A DNA stretch of 64,000 nt, from contig NZ_CP078145.1 of the NCBI RefSeq assembly GCF_019222765.1, positions 8,184,001 through 8,248,000 on the forward strand. The letters run 5' to 3'. The stretch comes from Nocardia iowensis. Its GTDB lineage: Bacteria > Actinomycetota > Actinomycetes > Mycobacteriales > Mycobacteriaceae. How positions within the stretch are numbered: position 1 is the first letter of the stretch; the number at the start of each line of letters is the position of its first letter. The notes below the pieces were generated by a model that did not search any database, had not been told where the DNA came from, and saw only the letters and a program-made list of their open reading frames with translations. Below are positions 57,072 through 64,000 of the stretch, piece after piece. A program made the translations under genes and the position numbers.

Positions 57072-57934
57072 GGACGAACCACCGATCCCTTGCTGCTTGG
57101 CTCCGTTGCCGTGTGCGAGGACGCCGTATGCGCGGCTGCCGAATGCTTGAGTGCCTGATGGACCGCCGAGGTGTGCGCGGTGGGCGCGCGGTGGCTGATC
57201 CGGCTGGAAACGGGACGCGCCACTTCGGGCACAGCTGGCGCCGTGGTCGCCTCGGATGCGTTGTCCGCGTTGCGTACTCGCTCGAACGACAGCATCTGCA
57301 GTTCGACCGCGAGATCGACCCGGCGCACCTCGACGGTGGCGGGCGCGACCAGCTCGCAGGGCGCGAAGCTCAGAATGGACTGCAGCCCGGCGGCGACCAG
57401 TCGATCGCAGGCGTCCTGGGCCGCGTCGTCGGGAACGGTGATGACCGCGATGGTCGGCTCTAGCGCGGCGACCGCCTCGGCCAGGCCTGCGACATCGCGC
57501 ACCACCAGGCCGGCGACCGGAAGGCCGATCACCTCGGGATGGTTGTCGAAGATGCCGACCACGGTGAAGCCACGCCGCTGGAACCCGCCGTAGCCGACCA
57601 AGGCCCGGCCGAGATTCCCGGCGCCGACGAGCACCACGCGGTGTCCCTGCGACAGGCCGAGCACATCTTCGATCCTGGCCCGCAGCCTGGCTACGTCATA
57701 GCCGACACCCCGTACGCCATTGGGTCCGAGGAAGGAGAGATCCTTGCGCAACTTGGCCGAATTGACACCCGCCGCGACAGCGAGTTCCTCACTCGATACG
57801 ATGGCAACACCCTCGTCGGTCAATGTGGCGAGGACCCGGAGATAGGTCGCCAGCCGTGCGACGGTGGCCTGCGGGATGTCCTTCTGCAGAGCCCTGCCGG
57901 AGACGCCGCTCGGCGCCTCATGCTGCTCTGTCAC
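57068..57934 (-). CDS. rex: Redox-sensing transcriptional repressor Rex
   Basis: Rex senses the NADH/NAD+ ratio and represses respiratory and heme genes until NADH rises. The 288-residue protein has an N-terminal winged helix ([34 protein letters not shown]) and a Rossmann domain with [20 protein letters not shown] His/Ala/Ser-rich tail of about 65 residues is extra. The GTG at 57934 has GAGGAG nine bases upstream. The rex-hemACD order is known from Streptomyces. A matching operator lies upstream at 58098. Confidence 0.95.
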   Translation of the reverse strand: MTEQHEAPSGVSGRALQKDIPQATVARLATYLRVLATLTDEGVAIVSSEELAVAAGVNSAKLRKDLSFLGPNGVRGVGYDVARLRARIEDVLGLSQGHRVVLVGAGNLGRALVGYGGFQRRGFTVVGIFDNHPEVIGLPVAGLVVRDVAGLAEAVAALEPTIAVITVPDDAAQDACDRLVAAGLQSILSFAPCELVAPATVEVRRVDLAVELQMLSFERVRNADNASEATTAPAVPEVARPVSSRISHRAPTAHTSAVHQALKHSAAAHTASSHTATEPSSKGSVVRP

Positions 57935-58097
57935 GTCGTCGGCTCCTCGTTCCGGCCCGATCGGGTTCGGTGTTCGTCGCTGGACCTCTGACCCGGGACG
58001 GTCCGGTGCCATGGTCGAAGTGTCGGAATGCTGGGTGTCTCTACGCGGTGGGCCCGCAGCCTCGGCAAGCGGGTCCGCGTGCCACCACCGTAACTGC

Positions 58098-58115
58098 TTG
58101 TGCAGCCCTTCACAA
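58098..58115 (-). promoter_or_regulatory. Rex operator (ROP) upstream of rex-hemACD
   Basis: The 18-bp sequence TTGTGCAGCCCTTCACAA matches the Rex consensus TTGTGAA-N4-TTCACAA at all but one defined position. It lies 164 bp before the rex GTG in the spacer after the glutaredoxin-like gene. It predicts NADH-responsive autorepression of the heme operon. Confidence 0.85.
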
Positions 58116-58186
58116 AGTCGGTGAAATTGGCCTCATTTTCCGTCGCGACCAGCGGTGCGGCCGAATCGGACAGTCATCGCTACCGG

Positions 58187-58447
58187 TCAGCGTCTCAGGT
58201 CGGCCCGCAATCTGGCCTCGTCGACGTCGAAATAGCTGTGCTCACGGCCGTCGAGCAGCACCACCGGCAACCGGTCACCGAACTCCGCGCGCAGGCCAGG
58301 ATCGGTGTCGGCGGCCGCGTCGACATCCAGCGTCGCCGGCTCGATGCCGAACTCGGCGCAGATCACCCGCAGCTGGTCCAGCGCGGTGGCGCACAGGCCA
58401 CAGCCGGATCTGGTCAACAGGGTCACCGAATGTGTGGGATTGGTCAT
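58187..58447 (-). CDS. Glutaredoxin-family protein
   Basis: An 86-residue thioredoxin-fold protein with a CGLC redox site (LLTRSGCGLCATALDQL) and the cis-Pro stretch RLPVVLLDGREHSYFDVDE. A counterpart precedes hemA in mycobacteria (Rv0508 type). It may be transcribed with rex, but the ROP lies between them. Partner and substrate unknown. Confidence 0.88.
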   Translation of the reverse strand: MTNPTHSVTLLTRSGCGLCATALDQLRVICAEFGIEPATLDVDAAADTDPGLRAEFGDRLPVVLLDGREHSYFDVDEARLRADLRR

Positions 58448-58558
58448 GGCGGATATTAAATCCCCTCGCCACGCCCGAATCGGTCTGCCAGGTCCTGCGA
58501 TGACTGTCACCCGGCCCGGTTACTGTGGACGTGGTTCGCGCGACGGGCGGAGGTACTG

Positions 58559-59587
58559 GTGCCGGAACGATCGAAGGTGGCAAGGGCCGGATTCATCGCG
58601 GGACGATTCGGCGAGTTTCCGGCACGGTGGAATCTGGGCCCGATCGGTCAGGGTCTGCAGGATCAGCTTGCGCGCATCCCGCGCAGCCCGTTCGGTCCCA
58701 GCGAGGAAGAGCTGCGGGCCAACCTGGCGGGCGAGGCCAGCGCGGACGCCGCATTGTCGCTGCACGACGCGGAATTGGCGGCCGCAGAGCCGGATAGGAC
58801 CGGACCCGAGGTACCGCGCGACCTGACCGCGGCGGCATTCTTCGACGTGGACAACACCATGGTGCAGGGCGCCTCGATCGTGCACTTCGCCCGAGGTCTG
58901 GCCGCGCGCAAGTACTTCAAGACCGCCGACCTGGTGGACGTCGCCTGGAAGCAGGTCAAGTTCCGGGTTACCGGGCGGGAGAACAGTTCCGACATGGTCA
59001 GCGGCAAGGAGAAGGCGTTGGCGTTCATCGCCGGACGCTCCACCGCCGAGTTGGCCGCGTTGGGCGAGGAGATCTACGACGAGATCATCGCCGACAAGAT
59101 CTGGCCGGGCACAAGGGCTCTCGCGCAGATGCACTTGGACGCGGGCCAGCAGGTCTGGCTGGTCACCGCGACGCCGGTGGAGCTGGCGCAGGTGATCGCC
59201 AAGCGGCTCGGGCTCACCGGCGCGCTCGGCACGGTGGCCGAAAGCGTGGACGGCAAATTCACCGGCCGGCTGGTCGGCGACATCCTGCACGGACTCGGCA
59301 AGGCGCACGCGGTGCGCACGCTGGCGATCCGAGAAGGGTTGAACCTCAAGCGTTGTACCGCGTACTCGGACAGTCACAACGACGTGCCGATGCTGTCGCT
59401 GGTCGGCACCGCGGTGGCGATCAACCCGGATTCGGACCTGCGCGAGGTGGCCAAGAACCGGGGCTGGGAGATCCGCGATTTCCGCACCGGCCGCAAGGCC
59501 GCGAAGATCGGCGTGCCGACGGCCTTGGCGCTGGGTGCGGCCGGTGGCGCGGTCGCAGCCGCGGTAACACGCCGCCGCGACCACTGA
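58559..59587 (+). CDS. HAD-family hydrolase (SerB1-like)
   Basis: A 342-residue HAD-IB hydrolase. An N-terminal extension of about 88 residues precedes the HAD core with nucleophile motif [13 protein letters not shown], a lysine region and the acidic motif [11 protein letters not shown]. The C-terminus ends in a hydrophobic segment ([14 protein letters not shown]) and RRRDH, so it may be membrane-tethered. It resembles the mycobacterial SerB1 group; phosphoserine as substrate is unproven. The start is GTG. It is divergent from the glutaredoxin gene. Confidence 0.88.
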   Translation: MPERSKVARAGFIAGRFGEFPARWNLGPIGQGLQDQLARIPRSPFGPSEEELRANLAGEASADAALSLHDAELAAAEPDRTGPEVPRDLTAAAFFDVDNTMVQGASIVHFARGLAARKYFKTADLVDVAWKQVKFRVTGRENSSDMVSGKEKALAFIAGRSTAELAALGEEIYDEIIADKIWPGTRALAQMHLDAGQQVWLVTATPVELAQVIAKRLGLTGALGTVAESVDGKFTGRLVGDILHGLGKAHAVRTLAIREGLNLKRCTAYSDSHNDVPMLSLVGTAVAINPDSDLREVAKNRGWEIRDFRTGRKAAKIGVPTALALGAAGGAVAAAVTRRRDH

Positions 59588-59629
59588 GCGCGTCGAAAGG
59601 CGAACGGCCGCCGACTGATCGGCGGAGGT

Positions 59630-59716
59630 GCACCCGTCGGCCCGGCGAACGCCGGAAACCAGTGCGGCCGAGGGGTTTACCGACTGGTGCCCGGCGCTCG
59701 CCGGGACGACGGGTGC
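59630..59716. repeat. Long imperfect inverted repeat between convergent genes
   Basis: Two 34-nt arms (59630-59663 and 59683-59716) pair with only four mismatches around a 19-nt loop. Each arm contains its own small palindrome (CCGGCG..CGCCGG). The block CCCGTCGTCCCGGCG in the right arm (read on the minus strand) is shared with the hairpin at 8749-8793. It lies between the SerB1-like gene (+) and the acyltransferase gene (-). It may be a bidirectional terminator or a REP-like element; there is no transposase. Confidence 0.8.
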
Positions 59717-59770
59717 GTGACGGGGGCGTGGACTCCGTTCGCGGGACGACCAAGGGGTGGGACGAGCGGA

Positions 59771-60796
59771 TCAGCCCGTGAACGGGTTGCGGCGCTTCGT
59801 GAGCAGCTTGTAGAGCGTCGACTGGATGGTTTCGCGGACCTGGTCGGTGACCTCGAACATGGTCATCGGGTCGTCGGCCGCCTCCGGCTCGTAGGCGGTG
59901 GTCGGAATCGGGGCGCCGAATTCGATGTACCACTTCGACGGCAGCGGCACCGCGCCGAGCGGGCCGAGCAGCGGGAACAGCGGCGTCACCGGGAAGTACG
60001 GCAGGCCGAGCAGCCGGGCCAGCGGCTGTAGGTCGGCCAGTTTGGGGTAGATCTCCTCGGAACCGACGATGGAGCACGGGATGATCGGCACGCCGGTGCG
60101 CACCGCCGCGGCCACGAAACCGCCGCGGCCGAACCGCTGCAGTTTGTAGCGGTCGGAGAACTGCTTGCCGACGCCCTTGAAGCCCTCAGGGAACACACCC
60201 GTGAGTTCGCCGGAGCGCAGCAGCCGTTCGGCGTCCTCGCGGCAGGCCAGCGTGTGTCCGGCCTTGCGGGCCAGCACGCCGAGCACCGGCATTTCGAAGA
60301 TCAGGTCGGCGGCCAGCAGGCGCAGCGCCCGCTGCTTCGGGTGCCGGTCGTGAATGGCCAGCTGCAACATCAGCCCGTCCAGCGGGACGGTGCCCGCGTG
60401 GTTGGCCACGATGAGCGCGCCGCCCGCCTCCGGGATGTTCTCCATCCCGCTGACCTGCACCCGGAACCACAGCTCCGACAGCGGCCGCAGCGCGGGCAGG
60501 ATGACCGACTCGAGCAGGTGTTCGTCGAAACCGAATTCGTCCACCTGGTAGTCGCCGGTGAGCCTGCGCCTGGCGAAGTCGGCGGTCTTGCCGATCTGTT
60601 TGCCGAGCGCGCCGCGCACCAGGTCCGACAACGACTGCGGCACAGGAGGTTCGGTGGCCGCCAGCCGCTCGGTCAGCGAAGTCACCGGACTGGGCGCTTC
60701 GCCCTGCACGTGTTCCGGCCAGCGCCGGGCGGTCGGGCGCGGACGCGCCTCGTCCTGCACGTCGTGAAGGTGGATCACTTTCGCTACGTCGTTCAT
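59771..60796 (-). CDS. Lysophospholipid acyltransferase family protein (Rv0502 type)
   Basis: A 341-residue PlsC-like protein. A basic N-terminal region of about 95 residues is followed by the acyltransferase domain with NHAGTVPLDG (near residue 132), RLLAADLIFEMPVLG, and the acceptor/phosphate motif VFPEGFKGVGK. The His-to-Asp spacing is longer than in classical PlsC, as in other members of this actinobacterial group. The substrate is unknown. Its ATG overlaps the epimerase stop by four bases. Confidence 0.86.
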   Translation of the reverse strand: MNDVAKVIHLHDVQDEARPRPTARRWPEHVQGEAPSPVTSLTERLAATEPPVPQSLSDLVRGALGKQIGKTADFARRRLTGDYQVDEFGFDEHLLESVILPALRPLSELWFRVQVSGMENIPEAGGALIVANHAGTVPLDGLMLQLAIHDRHPKQRALRLLAADLIFEMPVLGVLARKAGHTLACREDAERLLRSGELTGVFPEGFKGVGKQFSDRYKLQRFGRGGFVAAAVRTGVPIIPCSIVGSEEIYPKLADLQPLARLLGLPYFPVTPLFPLLGPLGAVPLPSKWYIEFGAPIPTTAYEPEAADDPMTMFEVTDQVRETIQSTLYKLLTKRRNPFTG

Positions 60797-61872
60797 TGTT
60801 GTGCTCCCGTACCGGCCCCGAGCAGGCCGAGCAGTTTGTTTTCTGCGGCGTCGATCCACCCGGGATCGACCACGGGCCGCAACGCTGCGCCCCCGATGAA
60901 GTCGTCGAAGGCCTGCACCGTGGTCCAGCGCGGTACGAACCCCAGTTCGGCACGCATCCGGGTGGTGTCGAGGCCACAACCGAAATGAAAATAGTCGAGC
61001 TGCTCGCCGGAGAATTCGCGCATCACCGGACCCATCAGCACCCGTCCCGCGGTGCGGAACAGCGCGAACGGCACCGGCAGTTCGATGCGGCCGGCCCGGC
61101 GCACCGCCTGGGACAGCGCCAGCGCACCGTCACCCGCGATGTTGTAGGTGCCGCCGCCCGCGGCCAGCGCCGCGTGCGCGAGCGCCGCGACCGCGTCCTC
61201 CTCGTGCAGCAACTGGATCCGCGCGTCGCGGCCGAACACCGTCGGCGTGATCGGCGAACGGAGATACTGCACGCCGCGGCTCGCCAGCCGCGGCCCGACG
61301 ATCGGCGCTAAACGCAAAATAGACGCGGCGATATCCGGACGGCGACGCGCGAGCCCGCGGACGAAACCTTCGATTTCGATCATGTCGCGCGCGAACGCGC
61401 CGCGCGGCGGCGTGCGCGCGCTCATTTCCTCGGTGAATTTCGCGGGATCCTTCGCGCTGCAGCCGTATACGGCGGAGGAGGAACGCACGACGACCCGGCG
61501 CACCGTCGGCGCCTTCTGGCATACCGCGAACAATTGCATGGCGCCGAGCACGTTGAGGTCCTTCATCACCGCGCGTGCGGCCCCGGCCGGCGGCCGCGCC
61601 AGCACCGCGGCGTGCACCACGGTATCCACCGCGCCACCATCGATCACCTTACGGATCAATGGATTTCGGATGTCCGCGCGTACGAACTCGGCTCGGCCCA
61701 TGCGTCGCTGCAGCTCACGAGCGGGGGTCATGGTGTCGACGGCGATGATGCGTTCGATGCTGGGATCCTGCGCGAGCCGCGCGACCACGTTGCCTCCGAA
61801 GAAGCGGCTGGCACCGGTGACCAGCACGACCTTCGGCGTGTGTCCGTCTCGAGCGTCAGAACCCACCGGCAC
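60793..61872 (-). CDS. NAD-dependent epimerase/dehydratase family protein (Rv0501 type)
   Basis: An extended short-chain dehydrogenase of about 359 residues. The nucleotide motif is VVLVTGASRFFGGNV, with the Asp after the second strand (AVDTMTP). The Ser of SSSAVYG is present, but the classical YxxxK tyrosine is not clear, so activity may differ from GalE. I start it at the GTG at 61872 with AAGGTGG upstream; an in-frame TTG at 61890 would add six residues. It is coupled to the acyltransferase gene. Confidence 0.86.
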   Translation of the reverse strand: MPVGSDARDGHTPKVVLVTGASRFFGGNVVARLAQDPSIERIIAVDTMTPARELQRRMGRAEFVRADIRNPLIRKVIDGGAVDTVVHAAVLARPPAGAARAVMKDLNVLGAMQLFAVCQKAPTVRRVVVRSSSAVYGCSAKDPAKFTEEMSARTPPRGAFARDMIEIEGFVRGLARRRPDIAASILRLAPIVGPRLASRGVQYLRSPITPTVFGRDARIQLLHEEDAVAALAHAALAAGGGTYNIAGDGALALSQAVRRAGRIELPVPFALFRTAGRVLMGPVMREFSGEQLDYFHFGCGLDTTRMRAELGFVPRWTTVQAFDDFIGGAALRPVVDPGWIDAAENKLLGLLGAGTGAQQ

Positions 61873-62020
61873 CGCATCCCACCTTGGCAAGCCCCCATTT
61901 CATTTATTCCCCGGTTCCTAGGGTAGCCGCTGCGTTCGCGGGTTCCGTTGGTATTTACCAGGATCTAACGATGACTTCGGTCACCCGATACACCGCGTGG
62001 TTTCAAAATTAAATATTTCA

Positions 62021-62057
62021 AACGAAAAGGCCCGCCACCTGACCGGTGACGGGCCTT
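62021..62057 (-). terminator. Terminator downstream of the bS22 gene
   Basis: A 13-bp stem with one G-T pair (62027-62039 and 62045-62057), followed on the minus strand by TTTTCGTTTG. It lies 19 bp after the bS22 stop codon. The AT-rich stretch beyond it (62000-62024) may also contain the promoter of the epimerase operon. Confidence 0.85.
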
Positions 62058-62075
62058 CCAGCCGACGCGCAGCGC

Positions 62076-62177
62076 TTACTTGCCGAGTTTGCGCCGCTGC
62101 ACACGTGTGCGGCGAAGCAGCTTGCGGTGCTTCTTCTTCGACATGCGCTTGCGGCGCTTCTTGATCACAGAACCCAT
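62076..62177 (-). CDS. 30S ribosomal protein bS22 (AURKAIP1/COX24-like)
   Basis: A 33-residue, extremely basic peptide ([20 protein letters not shown] followed by [13 protein letters not shown]). It is identical in layout to the mycobacterial small-subunit protein bS22, which sits near the decoding centre. The stop is TAA, and a strong terminator follows. In mycobacteria it also lies between the Rv0501-type gene and the small HTH gene upstream of proC. Confidence 0.95.
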
Positions 62178-62440
62178 AGGGTTGTTCCTCGCGTTCTCTC
62201 TACTCGGCGCGCACGCTACTCACGTACGCCAACTGACCGGTCGCTCGGCAAGCCTCACGCCCAGTGTCCGCGCCGCCGGGTACCACCGGGCACCACAAAG
62301 CGATGCCACCGGCGGGCGAACACGAACCGAGGGTCTATCGTACCGGCACGTCCAGCTTGCTTCTAAACCGCCTGATCCAACGTCGCCGGAGGTAGTCCGT
62401 CGACGGTCCGCGCTCGGACGAGCGCAGGCGAGTCAGCCGT

Positions 62441-62740
62441 TCATCCGGCGTCGAAGTAGGACGTTTCGAGATAGTCGTGCACCGCCTTGGCATGCACCCG
62501 GAACGAACGACCTACCCGCACCGCGGGCAGCTCACCGGAATGCACGAGCCGGTACACCGTCATCTTGGACACTCGCATCAGACTCGCCACCTCGGCGACC
62601 GTGAGGAATTGAGTGCCACCGAGCATGGGTTGACCCTGCGATCCCGAGCCGCCTTGCGCCCGGGAACCAGCCCGGGCGTTCGAGGGGCCGGAGCCGCTCG
62701 AACTCCCTGAGCTACTTGCAGACATCTTGTTAGACATCAT
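62441..62740 (-). CDS. Excisionase/BldC-like small HTH protein (Rv0500A type)
   Basis: A 99-residue protein. A Ser/Gly-rich disordered N-terminal 40 residues are followed by a MerR-like helix-turn-helix: FLTVAEVASLMRVSKMTVYR, then LVHSGELPAVRVGRSFRVHA. It is not linked to any mobile element here, so the excisionase resemblance is only structural. The start at 62740 is one of several in-frame ATGs (62737 and 62725 are others). A GGAGG lies 11 bases upstream. Confidence 0.85.
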   Translation of the reverse strand: MMSNKMSASSSGSSSGSGPSNARAGSRAQGGSGSQGQPMLGGTQFLTVAEVASLMRVSKMTVYRLVHSGELPAVRVGRSFRVHAKAVHDYLETSYFDAG

Positions 62741-62940
62741 TGCACCATTGACCTCCGGCACGTCCGCGCCGCCGGCTTCCCCACCGGCGGAACAGACACG
62801 CACGTGCTCCTTGAAGCTTAGCGGGACCAGTGGTGTTACTGCGACGGGAGTGAGAAATCAGCTTTTCCGATTGTGCGTGTCCACGATCCCGAGGTGCCAG
62901 GGAAGGCCTGCCGATGGTGTTGCTCCGCGCCCCCAGCGGC

Positions 62941-63792
62941 TTATCCGACGCCGCCGACGCCCTCGCCCGGACTGCCCTGTTCGGCCGAGCGCTGCTTGGC
63001 CGCGTGCAATGCCTCCAGAAACGCCGACCGAATTCCGCCGCGCTCGAGCTCGCGCACGGCCGCCGCGGTGGTGCCCGCCGGTGACGTGACAGCGGCTCGC
63101 AGCTCGCCCGCGGTCTGTTCGGACTCCTCGAGCAGCGCCGCCGAGCCGACCATCGTCTGCACCACCAGCTGGGTGGCGACGTCGCGGGTCAGCCCGAGGC
63201 CGACGCCCGCGTCCACCAAGGCCTCGACGACCAGGAAGAAGTAGGCGGGCCCGGAACCCGAGACCGCGGTGACCGCGTCCATCTGCGACTCCGCGACGGC
63301 CACCACCTTGCCGACCGCGCCGAGCACCTCGGTCACCAGCTCCAGTTGCTGCGGACGCGCGTAGCGACCCGGCGCGATCACGCTCATGCCCTGCCCGACC
63401 AGCATCGGCGTATTCGGCATCACCCGCACCACCGGGAAACCGGCGGGCAGCTTCGCCTCCAGCCGTGCGGTCGGCACCCCGGCGGCCAGCGACACCAGGA
63501 TCTGGTCCCGGTCGTTGCCGACGCTCGCGTTGTCGGCGAGCGCGGCCTTGCCGAGTGCGGTCATCACCGCGTCGACATCAGCGGGCTTGACCGCGACGAC
63601 CAAGAGATCCGCGCCGACCGCGGCATCGGCCACCGAGTCCGTCACCCGGACGCCGAACCGCTCGGCAATCTGTGCGCCCCGCTCCGGAAAGGTCTCGACG
63701 ACAACCATGTCCTTCGCCGGCCGCCCGGATTCGAGCAAGCCCGCGATCAACGCCTCCCCGATGCGACCGCCACCGATCACCGCAATTCGCAT
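62941..63792 (-). CDS. proC: Pyrroline-5-carboxylate reductase
   Basis: ProC makes proline from pyrroline-5-carboxylate with NAD(P)H. The 283-residue protein has IAVIGGGRIGEALIAGLL, VRVMPNTPMLVGQGM and the signature region VTAVSGSGPAYFFLVVEAL. The last 15 residues are Gly-rich. The remaining 208 bp to the window end (63793-64000) show no supportable gene. Confidence 0.96.
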   Translation of the reverse strand: MRIAVIGGGRIGEALIAGLLESGRPAKDMVVVETFPERGAQIAERFGVRVTDSVADAAVGADLLVVAVKPADVDAVMTALGKAALADNASVGNDRDQILVSLAAGVPTARLEAKLPAGFPVVRVMPNTPMLVGQGMSVIAPGRYARPQQLELVTEVLGAVGKVVAVAESQMDAVTAVSGSGPAYFFLVVEALVDAGVGLGLTRDVATQLVVQTMVGSAALLEESEQTAGELRAAVTSPAGTTAAAVRELERGGIRSAFLEALHAAKQRSAEQGSPGEGVGGVG

Positions 63793-64000
63793 ATCCGCCT
63801 CTCCGCGTTTCTTGCCGGTCGTAAGTGCCGCTCTGGTTACGTCGCGGACCGGCGGTCAGGTGCTTGGCCAAGTTCTGGGGGTACCCCTGGAGTTACCCCT
63901 GTGCGCACGAAACCAGATGTTACGTGCCGTAAAACCGAGTCGAAGATCCCCGTGCCGGTCGGCCTGCCGTCGCCAGTGGCCTCAGCGCTGCGGGATGAGC

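Noticed and set aside
62441..62740. Excisionase-like protein as sign of an integrated element
   Set aside because: The position upstream of proC and beside bS22 is conserved in mycobacteria; no integrase or att-like repeats are present.
63793..64000. Possible C-terminus of another minus-strand gene at the window end
   Set aside because: A short frame ending IPQR-stop enters at the edge, but too few codons remain to support a call.

Overview
The window is high-GC actinobacterial DNA carrying an almost continuous set of housekeeping genes. A fused HadA/HadB FAS-II dehydratase, the bS22 mini-protein, MenJ, Rv0500/Rv0501/Rv0502-type proteins, BldC and Rex point to a mycolic-acid-forming member of the Mycobacteriales. 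Nocardia fits best: mycobacterial synteny, but with hadA and hadB fused and no hadC. This placement is inference; no rRNA or species marker is present.

Layout. 1-3.6 kb: nusG (cut by the window edge), secE, tRNA-Trp, fused hadAB, rpmG, tRNA-Met, tRNA-Thr and tRNA-Tyr, all on the minus strand. 3.7-12.8 kb: YajQ, HtpX, a polyprenyl diphosphate synthase and menJ, then small regulator/enzyme pairs (AraC with VOC, MarR with cupin), an MgtA-type mannosyltransferase and menG. 12.9-17.1 kb: one 1,401-residue gene fusing an assimilatory nitrate reductase to a CysJ-type flavoprotein. 17.1-35 kb: further regulator/enzyme pairs, with menD, menB, menE and menA spread among a vapBC toxin-antitoxin pair, a DrrAB-type exporter, a large BTAD/NB-ARC regulator and a two-gene HTH/ClpC2-like module. 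35-39.2 kb: Cds1-type PLP enzyme, BldC and small membrane or exported proteins. 39.2-46 kb: a tightly overlapping minus-strand operon hemL, histidine phosphatase, resA, a small unknown gene, ccdA, resB, ccsB (heme precursor plus cytochrome c maturation). 46-48.8 kb: small exported and membrane proteins, then hemB. 50-52.7 kb: an accessory block (YrhB-like protein, Sel1-repeat protein, small basic protein, two-cysteine exported peptide) separating hemB from hemD. 52.8-58.5 kb: operon rex-hemA-hemC-hemD, with a near-consensus Rex operator upstream and a strong terminator downstream, plus a glutaredoxin-like gene. 58.5-63.8 kb: a SerB1-like HAD hydrolase, a long inverted repeat, acyltransferase, epimerase, bS22, an excisionase-like HTH protein and proC.

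Two pathways dominate. Menaquinone synthesis has six genes (menA, B, D, E, G, J) and a prenyl diphosphate synthase, but menC and menF are not in the window. Heme synthesis has five early genes (hemA, B, C, D, L) tied to the redox sensor Rex and to cytochrome c assembly, so respiratory-chain cofactors are made and apparently regulated from this region.

The most notable unexplained signals are: a perfect 16-bp inverted repeat in front of the HTH/ClpC2-like module; a 36-bp near-palindrome between the MarR and cupin genes; twin palindromes two helical turns apart over a predicted leaderless vapBC promoter; and three small exported proteins sharing a two-cysteine C-terminus. No CRISPR array, insertion sequence, integrase or replication origin was seen.
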